From: Zygnema cylindricum
Taxonomy: Eukaryota; Streptophyta; Zygnematophyceae; Zygnematales; Zygnemataceae
Reading direction: 5' to 3'
Length of the DNA: 64,000 nt
Assembly (NCBI GenBank): GCA_037447655.1
Contig: JBBHKE010001817.1
Span: forward strand, 62,001 to 126,000
In this document: positions 32,060-44,735 of the stretch, piece by piece
Layout: each line of letters starts with the position of its first letter
How positions within the stretch are numbered: the stretch's first letter is position 1
Made by a program: the position numbers and the translations under genes
Notes under the pieces: model-generated
The model's input: only the letters and a program-made list of their open reading frames with translations
Databases searched by the model: none
Told to the model about the DNA's origin: nothing

Positions 32060-33681
32060 TCAGCCACTGAGTCCACATTCCTCTCTACAGAACTTCAACT
32101 TAGGTGTAGGTAAAGACTTAGTCATCATATCTGCTACCATCTTCTCATCCGGAAGATAACTTAGCTTTAAAATTCTGTTCATCACCTTCTCTCGTACAAA
32201 ATGCAGCTTGATGTCAATGTGCTTGCTTTTGAAGTGATGACTCGGGTAGGATGCAATCACAATAGATGCTTGGTTGTCACACCACACTATTTGAGGTCCG
32301 GATTGCATAAAATGAAGTTCTTGGAGGAGCGACTTCACCCATAGTAACTCCTTGACAGCTGAGCTTGCTGCCATATATTCAGCCTCGATTGTAGACTGAG
32401 CTGTTACCTTTTGAAGCTTGCTGCTCCAGCAGCATGTTCCAGTTCCAATCTTCAAAATGAATCCAGTGGTGGAACGGCGGCTTGGCATGTCTCCATAGCT
32501 AGCATCGCTCCATGTCTGAATTTTGACTTCATCTCCACCGAGAGCAAGTCTAAGATTTCGTGTTCCTACAAGGTACCAAAGAACCCTCTTTGCAGCCTCC
32601 CAATCTGTTTTCCTTGGATTCTGCAAACTTCGACTCAAAGCGCCAACTGCTGCCGCAATATCCGGCCTTGTGCAGTTCATGAAGTAAATTAGGCTACCAA
32701 CAATCTGTCGGTATGGAATGGTGGCCATAAAATCTGCCTCCCCTGACTCCAAGGTATCGTCAAAAATGATTCCTCCATCGGTCTCCATGCCTTCCACTTT
32801 CTGCTTAAATTCCATGGGAGTGGCACTTCCGTTTGCCTCAGCCATGCCAAACTTTTCAAGCACATTTCGTATCGCTTCACGTTGCGTTAGATGGATTGTT
32901 CTCCTATCTCTATCCCTTTCTACTTGAATTCCAAGAATATACTTTGCCTCACCTAAGTCCTTCATCTCAAATCTTGAATTTAAGGCTGCCTTTATTTTGT
33001 TAATTTCATTTAATGACTTGCTTAACAACAGCAAATCATCTACATATACCGCAATGTACATAATCCCATCTTTCCCTTCCATAACATAGACTGAGTGATC
33101 TGAGCTAATCCTGACGAATCCTAGACTGGTAAGAAACTCATCTAGTTTTAGGTTCCACTAACGTGGAGCCTGCTTCAAACCATACAGGGATTTCAACAAT
33201 TTACAGACCAGATTTTCTTTTCCAGTCTCTTCATACCTTTCAGGCTGCTTCATATAAATTACTTCCTCTAAATCTCCATGCAAGAAAGCTGTCTTAACAT
33301 CCATTTGATGTAGTTCCATATTCTCAATGGCCGCTAAAGATAACAAAATTCTAACAGTTGGAAATCGGAAAACCGGAGAAAAAGTCTTTTCATAGTCAAT
33401 TCCCTCCTTCTGACTATAGCCTTTAGCAACAAGCCTAGCCTTATATCTTTCAATAGAGTTATCTGGATTCAGCTTTACTTTAAAGACCCACTTATAGCCG
33501 ATGGCTTTTCGGTCTGGTGGAAGCTCCACAAGCTCCCAAGTTTGAGCCTCCATTATCGATCGCATTTCATCGTTAGCCGCAGCGATCCATTGATCTTTTT
33601 CCGGAGCTGAAAAGGCTTCTTTTATTGTGACCGGTTCCATCATGCTGGCAGATAATAGAGCAGTTTTGCAGCTTCGCAATT
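32060..33681 (-). pseudogene. element D reverse transcriptase and RNase H
   Basis: Copia-type RT (RVT_2) followed by RNase H. The RT starts with the typical [12 protein letters not shown] region and has the metal-binding YVDDLL box at about 33030. It shows [14 protein letters not shown] and LYGLKQAPR phrases and the RNase H region with WSDASYGD and ADMMTK near its end. An in-frame TAG (33160-33158) follows QAPR where other members have Gln-Trp. Apart from that stop the frame is continuous down to 32060. The upstream end is out of frame with integrase. Confidence 0.9.
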
Positions 33682-33835
33682 TCACAGCGTCGCAGCTTTG
33701 CAGCTTCGCAGCGTCGCAGCTTTCCAGCTTCGCAGCATCGCAGCTTCGCAGCTTCGCAGTTTCGCAGCGTCGCAGTTTTCAGTCAGATCCACTGATCCGA
33801 CAGAAAATAGCGCAGCTTCGCAGTGTCGCAGCCTG
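33658..33835. repeat. GCAGCTTC minisatellite inside element D pol
   Basis: About 18 degenerate 8-9-bp units (GCAGCTTC, GCAGCGTC) lie exactly between the proline-rich linker after integrase (…SSRLR) and the start of the RT domain. Element E has no such array at this place, and the frame changes here, so it is a late expansion that broke the polyprotein. Confidence 0.85.
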
Positions 33836-34326
33836 CTGCTTTGCCTTTTTCCCCCCGGAAAATCTGAGGCTGGAATTGTTGGATCCGTTGGTTGCCGCCG
33901 AGGAGGAGGTGGTGGAGGAGGAGGATGATTCTCCACAAGGGGACCAGCCGGAGGGTCCAAAGTGGGACTAGAAGAAGCGAGAGGAGCACTTTCAAAAATA
34001 ACATATTCTTTGATTTTGGAATCTTTTTCAAAATCTGTCATACCAAAAACATCTACCGATCTGCTCTCTTCTTTAACCTGAATATTTATAGCAGTCTGAA
34101 GAGTATTCCTATCCCTATTAAATACTCTATAGCCCACGGATTCATCATCATAACCCATAAAAATTCCTGGAATAGATTTTGGACTAAGCTTAGAAATAGG
34201 GAGATTATCCAAAATAAAACATTTACTCCCAAAAACTCGGAAGTGACTAACATTCGGTTTTCTTCCGGTCCACACTTCATATGGTTTTTTCCCTTTTACT
34301 GCTCTAGTCTCTATTCTATTTCTAAT
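33682..34326 (-). pseudogene. element D integrase C-terminus and proline-rich linker
   Basis: It continues the gag-PR-IN frame after the in-frame TAA (34329-34327). It has the MWTGRKPNVSHFRVFGSK motif typical of the copia integrase tail, then a run of eight prolines and FPGGKRQSSRLR. It ends in the minisatellite. Confidence 0.85.
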
Positions 34327-36333
34327 TTACGACGCACACGAGAAAGCTTCACCCCAAAATTTGAAATCTATACCTTTATCTAGTAACATAGATTTTGCAC
34401 TTTCTGTTAGAGTTTGGTTGAGTCTTTCGGATACTCCATTCTGTTCCGGAGTATAACGAACTGTAAATTGCCAAGAAATGCCATTGTCTTTTAAGTATTC
34501 AGAAAATGCATGAGAAATATATTCCCCTCCGTTGTCGGACCGAAAGGAAAGGATCGGTTTCCCATGAAGTTTTTCGGCCCATACCCGAAAATGCTTGAAG
34601 TGAGTGAGCACTTCACTCTTTTCTTTCATAAAGTAAACCTTGCTATATCTTGAGAAGTCATCCGTAAAAGTGACCAAAAACCTGTTGCCACTGAGTGAAG
34701 GAACTTTTGATGGCCCCCACACATCCGAATAAATAATTTGCAGCAAATCCGTTGCCCGGTTATCCGCTGTCTGAGGTAGTGGCAGCTTATGAAGTTTTCC
34801 CAAAGCACATCCATCACATACATGGGAATCTGTTTCTCCTAATTTAACACCATCTATCATATTTTGCTTTACCATATTATCAAGCCTTTCATGATGAACA
34901 TGACCGAGCCTCTTATGCCACAAAACATTTTCCGGAAAGACACTAGAGTATGCAAAGTCAATTTCATTAGCCAAGTCCATCCGGTACAACAAGTTTGGGC
35001 CTCTAGTTCCTACCAAAGCTACCTTCCCATCTTTGCTTACTACCTTTTTCCCATTCTTTTGTAAAATTTCAAAACCTTTCATTTCTGCTACCGAAGTGGA
35101 AAACAAATTTTTTGTAAACTTTGGGATATAGAGAACATCATGCAAGGTTCTCTTTACAATCTGACCATTGATGTCACATGCTAACTCCACGCTTCCCTTT
35201 GCCGTAGCCTCCACACCGCTGTCATCCGCGTAATAAATGCGACGAGTGGGAATTGGAGTAAGCGTTTTGAAGTAAGCCCGGTTGCCGCACATGTGGGAGG
35301 AGCATCCGGAGTCCATAATCCATCCGTTCTCTCGAGGTCCCTCCATGAGATCTTTTGCAAGAGCAAAGAACTCGTCATCATCCGATTGCGGAAATCTGAC
35401 CACATCTTTCTTTTCTTCCGGTGGTTCATCTTGTGACGTCTCATCAAATGCAAGGAATGCCGCATTTTTAATCGGCAGTTTTGATGTCGGAAATTTTGGT
35501 GATGAATCCTCCGATCGCACCCTCCATCCCGCACGATAAATTCCTGTTTTAGACGCTTTTATAAATGCCGGACACAGCCGGAAAACATGACCTTGACCAA
35601 AGCAATAGACACACCTATCATATTGCCTATAATTCTGATTGGGGGTAAAGTTTCTGTTTCCAGAAAAACCAACCGGCTTATATGTCTGTGCATTGTAAGC
35701 AACCACTGATTGACCACCATTTAATGCTATCTGAGTTGCCTCTTCGTCTAGGATATAAGCCTGAGCGACTGCTATATTCCATTTACTCTTCTCTAACCGT
35801 CTTAGCTGCTCCGCTGCTCCTCTATATTCAGTAGGAAGCCCTCTCATTAGAATCATAGCTTGATGATAAGAAGGAAAACTCCCCCCGGAACATGCATTCT
35901 CCAATAATAGAAGTTTCAAGCCATTACAATATGAGTTCATGTCACCCCCAGTATATTTATAGTCCCAAATTTTTTCAGCAGTGACAACCTCATTCTGCTC
36001 ACTAGCTAAGACATAAGATTCACTCAAGGCCTTCCATATTTCAGATGCCGTAGAAATATTGATATATGTCATGTTAAGATCTTCTGACAAAAGTAACTTC
36101 AACACATGCAATGCATCTTCATTTTTCTTTCCAAACTCCGGATCCGTATCCGGAAGAATACCCGAAATCACATCATATAATTTCACTTGTTTCAAATAAG
36201 ACTTAGTCAAATCCGCCCAATAAAGATACTTTTGCCCATTAAACACCGGGATCCGTGAGGGAGGGCCCGTGACCTGTTGATTTGAGGCAGCTGGTGCCAC
36301 TGAAGAAGATGAAGAAGCACCGGCAGTTGCCAT
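34327..36333 (-). pseudogene. element D gag-protease-integrase frame
   Basis: The ATG at 36333-36331 lies 59 bp inside the 5' LTR. The frame runs through the LTR end and primer-binding site into a copia gag (UBN2-type). A CCHC knuckle follows (RCVYCFGQGHVFRLCP), then the protease site MDSGCSSHMC and the pre-integrase LWHKRLGHVH. The HHCC/DDE integrase has VWGP, FTDDFSRYSK, SDNGGEY and YTPEQNGVSERLN. It stops at TAA (34329-34327) where E has tyrosine. Gag to integrase is otherwise open, so decay is recent. Confidence 0.93.
36261..36274 (-). other. element D primer-binding site variant
   Basis: GGTCACGGGCCCTC directly follows the 5' LTR on the element strand. It differs from the A/B/C site at two positions (T to C twice) and is shared with E. 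Confidence 0.65.
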
Positions 36334-37304
36334 GATAATCAATTGTGCAAAGAGGAAACTCTCACGAAATCCCACAAACAACCAACTTCACAATGAAGCC
36401 CCAAACAAACCAGACACACGCTAGGTCTGCAAATTTGCCACAATATAAAATATACACCAAAGAACCCACATGCAAAATTTCACAAAGTTCTGCCAAAAGA
36501 TCACAATGATCTTATAATTCAAACACACCCAAAAAACTGCTTCGCAGTTTTTCCTACACAACAATCCTACTTTTCCTAAAGTAATCTAAGTCCTATATAT
36601 ACAAGTGAGACTACGGTTGATCACACCGTAATACAACTAGCGTGGTCAAATGGTACACTACTCTTCATTAACAAAAATCCCACCGTCGAATGCACATAAT
36701 TATTTCCACCAATCAGACAGCAACTAGAAATGAAATAGTACGCGGTTAAAGTTCGTCCGCTGAAATGACGGTACAGTCAATACTTCTCTTCCAAAAATGA
36801 CGGCGGACTTCGTCCGCTTTCCACGTATTTTTTTCATCACCGAAGATGAACCTCCACGTATAAATTTGGTCCTCAAATGTAACTGTACCTTTTCTTCTAG
36901 AACAACCAAACTTGACTTTCTCACGGACCGACACGTGTGCCTAAAGTGCACCGAATCTGTGTACTCCCTTTCGAGTTACATACTCACTAAATCATGTCCC
37001 CGTCAATTTATCTTCACACAAACTGACTCATATTCAGAACACCTTTCTTGCGCAGACTGCTATGACTGCTATGACTGCTATGACTGCTATGACTGCTATG
37101 ACTGCTATGACTGCTATGAATGCTATGATCTGTCAGCGCAGCTGTGATATTAGAGCAGCGCAGCTGCGATGTCAGATCAGAGCACCATAGCAGCACAGCA
37201 ACAAGCGTAGAGTGCTCAAGGTTTCTAGCTGCGATGTCAGACTTAGCGCAGCATGGCAACATAGCAGCAAGATATAGAGAGAACTTAAGGTTTCCAAAAC
37301 AACA
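36275..37304 (-). repeat. element D 5' LTR
   Basis: Pairs with 31035-32036. It has eight GACTGCTAT-type units (37055-37126) instead of five. It also carries the gag start codon. Confidence 0.93.
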
Positions 37305-37309
37305 AAACA

Positions 37310-37704
37310 TAGACCTAAAAATACACACATTTTAACATTACAGAAAGTACATCGGCCGTAGTACTTTTCTGTACTCTACAATCGTGTGATTGGTTGGTAC
37401 GTAAGTAGATAGGGGTTATGAGAGGGGTTTAGGACTTAGAGAATTTTGGTAGGTAGTGACCTCTCCCCCTTAGAGATTTTTGTATAAACTTGGCATCTTT
37501 GCCATTTTATAACTGATCGGTTGGCTGGCCGTTTTTAGTGATTATTTTTGCTACGGACTCACGCGAGTCGAGATTGCACAAGGGTGCAGTCAGACTGTCG
37601 ATTTGTCAGCTTAGGTAGGAGTGGTTATGGCTAAAAGCGGGTTAGTTAAAAACTATCTAGAGGCTTCCTGGATTTTGTAGTCCAATGGAGGACACAAAAT
37701 TGCA
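37310..37704 (+). repeat. element G 5' LTR, 3' part
   Basis: Closely follows the 3' third of the C LTR: the GTACATCGGC stem-loop, CTCTCCCCCT, AACTTGGCATCTTTGCCA and the ending CCAATGGAGGACACAAAATTGCA. Its 5' part was displaced by the insertion of element D. Confidence 0.8.
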
Positions 37705-40700
37705 GAAACAAATATCGCGCATTGATTTTCGATGGATATAATCAAAAGCCGGTTTTTATTGAATGGCCACGATAAATGCCGAGATTGTGAAATAGGCGCT
37801 TTGGCGTTTTTTGGTCAGCGCCACGTCAAGCGCCACGTGGCACGACATCATTGGCTTGTGGCATCTCTGGAAAATAATAGAACTAACCCGGATAAGGCAA
37901 GCGTCAACATTTCAGCCATGCCGTACAATGGCTGTATAGAAAGTTCTTCGGCACCTGTACGTTTCTGTATTGATACATGGGATTACAATAACATGCCTGC
38001 AAAACACTTAATACTCCGCCATCTTACCCAAAGACTTGCATCTCCTCATTTGCAGGTAGATAGGGCATCCGATCTATGGGTGGCTCTCATAAAGATGTAC
38101 CGAAGTGGTAAAATTCAGCCACAGCAGTTTGTTGATCAGAAAATAGATGCATATGTATACAAAGGGTGGAAGATGTTGGACTTTTCGCAACACTTTTCAT
38201 GGAACTAGAGAGTGTTAGAAAAGTATAAAATGAAAAAGAAAAGGTTAACTACTTGCTCATGAAGTTACTTGATGAGTTCGATAATATAGTTAACCGAGTG
38301 GAAAACTTGCCGGACTCAAGGTGGATATGGAATTATGTAGTAGGGATGATTCTCGTTCAAGAGAATACGATAGAGATCCGAAGGGGAGGAAAGAGTGGGC
38401 AAGCCTTGGTAGCAAGACCGATTGGAGGAACAAGGATTCTAGAAAGCCGGCTGAAAAACTACGGAGGGGGGTGGCATAAAATCAATCCGATAAGTCGGGA
38501 CCGAGGGCTCCCAAGGGGCTTTGTCATTTCTGTAAGAAACCAAGGCACTATATGGCTCATTGCTCTAAGCTAACTGAACTAAGGTTAAAAGAGGGGCAGA
38601 ATTGGTGGATCTTCGAGAGGAAAGAAAAAGGCCCTTATGACGCTGGTACATGAGGAGGAATCTGAGGACGACGACGATGAGCTATTGTTGGATAAGGAGT
38701 TGGAGACGAAGATCGAGGTCGAAATTCTACGAAAGCAGAAATGTGCCTTTGGAGGATCAAAAGGTGAAGGAGGTTGGATTGTGGATTCGAGTGCCTCCAT
38801 GCACATGTGTAAGGAAAAACACTTGTTCACTAAGATAAGAAAAATTCCCACCGTAGAGATAGAGTATGGGGATGGGAGTAGTCACTACTACTATGGTGGG
38901 ATCGGTAGATCTAAAAGTCTTAGTGGAGGGAAAAACATCCATAGTGACATTCTCTGATGTGTTGTTTATTCCAGAGTTAAACAAAAACATTATCTCAACG
39001 CCTGTGTTATATGATAAGGGTTTTGAGACTAGCACTAGATTCAGAACCTTTACTGCTAGCTTTGAGGAGGAAGTTTATTTCACTGCTGAAAAAGGTAGCC
39101 AATGGATGTTTAGGCTGATTTTAAGCAATGAAAAGAATAAACTTTAGTATGGTGTTGTTCTTGATATTATGTTGTGGCATAAGAGGCTCAGACATATGCA
39201 TTTAGATAAGTTGAAAGAAATGAAAAAGATGGGAATAGTGGAAGGAATTCAGTTTGGAGAAAGTAAAAATCTAAGTGACTGCAGTGGCTGTGCTCAAGGT
39301 AAGACACACAGGTTACCCTTCCCAGACGAAGCCACTTATGAAGGAGAAAAAGTTTTCGATTTGGTACACACTAATATTTGGGGACCGACTAAAGTGCCTT
39401 CACCCGAGGGTAAAAGGTTTATGATGACAATCATTGACGATTGGTCTCGGTATTCTAGAGTGTACTTTTTGAAAATAAATCAGAGGCTCCACAGGTTTTA
39501 AGGAATATAAAGCGTGGAGTGAGAAACTCCATGAAACCTCTATTAAGAGAGAAAGGAGTGATAATGGGGGAGAATACACCTCCTTTCAGTTTGAGGATAT
39601 TTTGTGAGAAGATAAAGTGCAACATCAAAAGACAGTCCTTGAAAATCTTGAGCAGAATGGTGTAGCCGAGAGGCTAAATAGGACACTAAGTGATAGTGCT
39701 AGCAGTATGTTGTCTGATAAGAAGATAGGAAAGAGATTCTGGGCAGAAGCAATGATCTGTGCTAATTATCTCAAAAATAAAGTTCTTACTTTGGCAGTAA
39801 AAAGCCAAACTCCTTATGAGAGATGGACCGGCCGAAAATCGAATATTTCACACTTAAAGGTTTTCGATAGTCAAGTGTTTAGTCTAGACACAGATCGGTC
39901 AAATTGGAAGTTAGATCCGAAAGGAAAACCATGATATTTGCTAGGATATGATGAAGATGTAAAAGGATATAGAGTCTATTATCTTTAGAGAGAAGATATA
40001 ATCTTAGTGAAGCATCTAGTGGTTATGGATGAAGGGAAATCTATATATCTTTTTAAGCATACAAAGACTGTCTAAATCAGACTCGAGACAGAAAATTCTG
40101 ATGACTTTGAGCTTCCTAACTATCTAGGTTTTCTAAAAGATGATGATCTTGCAGGTACAAATCAGACCGAAGAGGATTCAGCCGTGGAACCCGTAGTGCC
40201 AACTCCAACCGAAGCGGAAGATGTGGTGGAAATAGACACAAAATCAAGGGATAGGAGAAACTGTTCGAAAGAATCCACGAGAGCCGTCCATTCTGACATC
40301 ACAGTTTGAGGGTGGAAGGAGAAGCAACAAAAGACTACAAGAGAAACAAGTTAACAACAAGGTAACCAAACTGTCTCATCCCGATGAACCCCATACTAAT
40401 GGTGAGGTTATGATCTGTCCTGAGAGGAACCGGTGGAAGACAACCATTAATAAGGAGATGCCTTCGATTATGGCAGCCGATACGTGGGAAATAGTGGAGT
40501 GTCCCCTTGAAAAGAAGCCAATCGGGTGTAACTGGGTATTTAAAATTGAAACCCAACTTGGATAACACCATTGAGCGCTAAAAGGCTCGGCAAGTGGCGA
40601 AAGGATTTACCCAGAAAGAGGGAATGGACTACGAGGAGACATTTGCCCTAGTCGTCAGGTTCCCCTCCGTCGGGATATTTCTAAGTTTGGCAGCAGCAGA

Positions 40701-41955
40701 AAACATAGAAGTACATCAAATGGACACCAAGACAACCTTCCTACATGGAGATTTGGAAGAGGAGATATTTATGCGACAACCGCAAGGATTTGTGGAGCAA
40801 GATGCTGATTGATCAAATCTTTGTATAGGCTGAAACAGGCGCCCCATCAATGGAATAAGAAATGAGTTTCTTGCAAGTTTGGGGATACATTCAAATCAAC
40901 TCTGATTACTTAATTTATTTGTTTGAAGATGAGGAAGGAACTATATTTATTGCGATTTATGTTGATGATTTGCTTGTCTTAAGTAAATCTATGGATAAAA
41001 TAAATAATTGAAAACGGATCTAAAAGGTAGATTTGAGATGAAAGATATGGGTGAAGCAAGGTATATTTTGGGAATTCAGGTAGAGAGAGACAGAGATAGC
41101 AAGATAATAAGATTAACTCAAAAGGAGACCATTAAAAACATGTTAGAAAAATTCCAAATCTAATAGTTGTACCACTCTTATGGAACTAAAGAATGGAAGT
41201 GAGGGGAGTGTTGAAGAGGGAGTTATAATCTTGGATGATGAGGTAGGCCCGGGAGAGAAAAAAATTATGCAGACAAATCCTTATAGACAAGTAGTGGGCA
41301 ACTTAATATATTTTATGAATTGTACTCGCCCGGACATAGCTGTAGCTGTGGGAGTACTAAGTAGGAGTCTGAATGCTCTCACAAAAAAAGATAAGAGGTA
41401 GCTAAGAGAGTCTTTAGATATCTCATAGGGACTAGAGATCTATGGTTGCATTTTGGTGGGAACAATACTGACATCACCACTTGGAGTGATGCCAGCTATG
41501 AGGATGCTCTTATGAGGAGATGCACGTCTAGGTATGTATTGTATGTGGGTGTTGGGGCTTGCTGCCGGAGTAGCAAGCAGCAAAACGTCATTGCTCACTC
41601 CACAATCGAGGCTGAGTACATGGCCTTTTTCTCTGCTGTAAAATAATTATTGTGGGTCAAGTCTTTGCTTGGTGAGCTTGGTCACCTTAAGAGTGGTGTC
41701 CAAAAAGTGTTTTGTGATAATCAGGCAGCCAGAGCCATTTTTGCCAATCCTAAACACCACTTTAATGCAAACATATGGACATTAGACTTAGCTTTGTTAG
41801 GGAGAAGGTAGAAAACAAGATAATCAGCCTGGAGTATAGACTAGATAGTGAAATGGTAGTAGATATGATGACCAAGCCTGTACCTCTCCCTAAGCTAATT
41901 TTTTGCAAGGATAAGTGTGGTATTAAATTAAAGAGTGACTAGAAAATAAGGGGAG
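37705..41955 (+). pseudogene. element G: heavily decayed copia gag-pol
   Basis: No primer-binding site follows the LTR; instead there is a piece resembling the inside of the C LTR. Recognisable segments in order: gag (about 37975-38570, with a CX2CX4HX4C knuckle near 38535) and a protease with DSS instead of DSG near 38780. Next come pre-integrase LWHKRLRHMH (39170), integrase (39200-39930) and RT (40500-41150, YVDDLLVL near 40950). RNase H follows with WSDASYEDA near 41475. Numerous stops and shifts separate them. Closest to element C in this window. Confidence 0.85.
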
Positions 41956-42860
41956 TGTAGAAATTAATGGTTCTTTTAGTATTTTCTAGGTTTAGAATGA
42001 AATGCATAAAAGAAGCCGAGGCATTCTGCCTTCAACTCCTCTCTTGTCGTGCAGGAGAGGCAAGCAAGCAAACATGCATCACAACCAGCAAATGCATGCT
42101 CACAAACATATATACAAAATAAAATAAAATATGAAAAGACAAAAAATATATACCCCATGAGAAGGAATAAAGGTGAAAATGACCCAAAAAGAGAAGGGAA
42201 AGAGTCTTCCACGTATTCTCTACAAGAGTTATCTCAAGAAAAGCAACGAGGCAATAGGAAGCACTTCCAACCAAAAACCAGAAAAATCGGATTTAATCTA
42301 AAACGACTCTTTCATATACAACCAAAATGCCACAACAACAAATACACTCAAGCAAACCGTCCAGCTGTCCGGAGAACAGCGCACGTTGACAGAAGACGCC
42401 ACACTTCAAGCCTCCACTCCACAAATCGCCAAAAAGACAAGTTTGGAGGGAAACCTTCTGGAGTTGGCCGAAGCCGTGTGGATTGAAAACGAGGCAGAAT
42501 ATTAGGAGACAAAAAGCCGTATGCTCACTAGCATCCATCACTAGCTAACAAGAGGAAAAGAAATAATGGGCAATCGGTGGCAAGGAGGAAGCAAGAAAAG
42601 TGCTCCGCCGCTAAGAGAAAATTCTTGTGCGAAAACTAAAATTTTCTAAGTTTGAGAATTAGCCTAAGTAGGAGCTACGCAGGCCTAAGCAAAACTAGCC
42701 TATGTCTAACCTACTTTACATGCATCAAACTACTTAAGATGTTGGCCAATAGGCGGCCAACATCATCTGTCGTAAGCTTGACAAAATTCACTGTCTGAGG
42801 GTAAAAACCCTCCCTAACTACATGTAAGTGCAGACCTACATGGGTTTGTGACTTAAATAA
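41956..42860 (+). repeat. element G 3' LTR region (right end not located)
   Basis: The purine tract CTAGAAAATAAGGGGAG (41939-41955) is followed by TGTAGAAATTAATGG, matching the C LTR start in position and partly in sequence (TATTTTCTAGGTTTA, CTGCCTTCAACTCCTCTCTT). Similarity then fades and I could not fix the end. Confidence 0.5.
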
Positions 42861-42864
42861 ATAG

Positions 42865-43080
42865 AAGGTATCGAAGCGTCGCCGATACTCTCGGAAATCA
42901 CGATTCGGCGCAAAACAATACTTCGCGTCAATACTCCGGAAATCGCGTGCATACGCACGAAACGAAACATATCGCACGAAACATTCCGAAAATCGTGCTG
43001 CGTCGCCCAAACGATATTTCGCGTCCATACTTTGAAAATCGTGTACCTATGCACGAAATGAAAGGTATCGCACAAAATTA
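42865..43080. repeat. imperfect tandem repeat with TCGCGT/CGCACGAAA words
   Basis: Two to three imperfect copies of a roughly 70-115-bp unit containing ATACTTCGCGTCAATACT and GCACGAAACGAAA-type segments. Confidence 0.5.
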
Positions 43081-44730
43081 GTATTATAGAACCAAACGTA
43101 AATGAATCGACGTGAAATCGCACGTGCGAACAAAACAACATGAAAGTGTGCGTACATGCCTAAAATTGTGCGTGCATGCAAAATACCGCGCGTGCGTGCA
43201 AAATACCGCTGTCATGCCGTAAGACGTCAGCGGGTATTGTGATTAAATTGTGTACTAATTAAAGTTTCGGTGACGTGACAGGTACAAATCCGAGAGTACA
43301 ACTAGAGATTCGTACGGGACAAAAGTCGAAATATACTCTCATACGGCACCACAGGAACACGATATGAAATCAGCGTGGAACTGGACCACGGTACGGCATC
43401 AGACGTCAGGAATTCAAACGGCTACTAACCTGACAAGAGTCTGAAGTCATGAACCCTTGGAGGTTCATGCATCATTTTTGCTTATCTTAGGGAGGGTTTT
43501 CATCCTCGTGGTGTAGATGTAAGGCAGTCTGAGGCGGCCACGCAGCGGTCGTCTCTTGAAAAAGGCAGCCTTTTAACATAGAAACCTGCCTACTCAGAGA
43601 CATGTAGGAATTAGTGTAGCCGTACGGATTAGTGAAAACCATAGGATAAATGCAATTTGGCGAGATAGTAACTTTTGCAAATTAAGTACGGGAATCCAAC
43701 ATTGGAAGGTTGTTGTTTTTTGGCTAGCTTTTTCTCGGGATTTGTCGAACATTGTGATCTTAGGGTTTCCACCTGATATTTAGTGATAGGCTAGTTTTGA
43801 GTTAGGGTTTTGATTTCAGACCCATGATCTATCCCGATAATTGTCTCTGAGTTTTTCCTTCTCTTTATACTAAGCCCTTACCTAATCTACCGGCGCAAGC
43901 TAGCCTGCAAGGTTTCCCTCCAGACTATCTTCTACTTGCTGTGATTTGTGAATTGTGTCTGTGGACTGGGTGTGGTGTTTTCTTGCTGTCTGGACGCTAT
44001 CCGTACGGGCTCGTACTCACCTTGTCTGGCCTTGGAGGAATACCGGTTATCTCGGCTCTTTCATCCGGCTAAGGAAGGGTTCTTACCAGCTGATTCAACT
44101 GCTGTAGGGAATATTGATGACTTCAGGGCCTAGTGGCTACTGTCGCAAATATTCCTGTACTTAATTTGCTTTTATTTCTAATTTTCTTTATTCCTGGCGT
44201 CAACTAGTTTCTTTATTTCTAGTTTATTTTAATTTTGTTTCATTTCTAATTTTTATCATTCCTTGTGTCAATTGTTTTTTTGCTATCTAGTTATTGTAAT
44301 TTGTTTTCTTTTCCAGTCTAGTGGTTTTTTTTGGATTCATTAATCTGTTATTATTTTCAATCTTTAGGGTTTCGTTGCTAGTGGGCTTTGAGTTAGATAT
44401 TTCCGATTTTATCTGTAAATCCGGTATAGTGTCCTCTTTCTGTCTACCTACCGGATTAACTCACTCAAAAAACCTAGCAAGCCTAAAAACTTATAAAAAA
44501 AAAATCCATATCAAAAACCAAGAAAAAAAAATATATACATCTAAATATATAAATCAGGTTGCACGAATTATCACCTAAAATTATAACTGTTTTAATAGTT
44601 GGGTAGAGCGTGGCTTAAAGCTGATACGCGTACCCTAACAGGCTACTAACTACTTTGGCATTGAGTTGTGGTGTGATTACGATAACTTCGAACTGGAGCA
44701 TCGTAGGGAGATATTTACAATATCCTATTG
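43081..44730. other. unassigned region left of element B
   Basis: No supported gene. A 61-codon frame at 43948-44133 has ordinary amino-acid composition but no motif. With element B removed this stretch would continue directly into 49208-50265. Confidence 0.4.
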
Positions 44731-44735
44731 GATGC

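Larger units (their letters stand above)
31030..37309 (-). mobile_element. retroelement D: full-length Ty1/copia-type
   Basis: The element proper is 31035-37304, with target duplication AAACA (31030-31034, 37305-37309). LTRs are 31035-32036 and 36275-37304; they differ by about 28 bp, mostly a 9-bp minisatellite. It encodes gag, protease, integrase and RT/RNase H in the order gag-PR-IN-RT-RH typical of copia elements. It is broken by one in-frame TAA, one frameshift and one TAG. It is inserted in the decayed LTR of element G. Confidence 0.95.

Noticed and set aside
33627-33971. Plus-strand frames (Ala/Ser/Gln-rich) opposite element D pol
   Set aside because: They are antisense translations of the GCAGCTTC minisatellite and the proline run.
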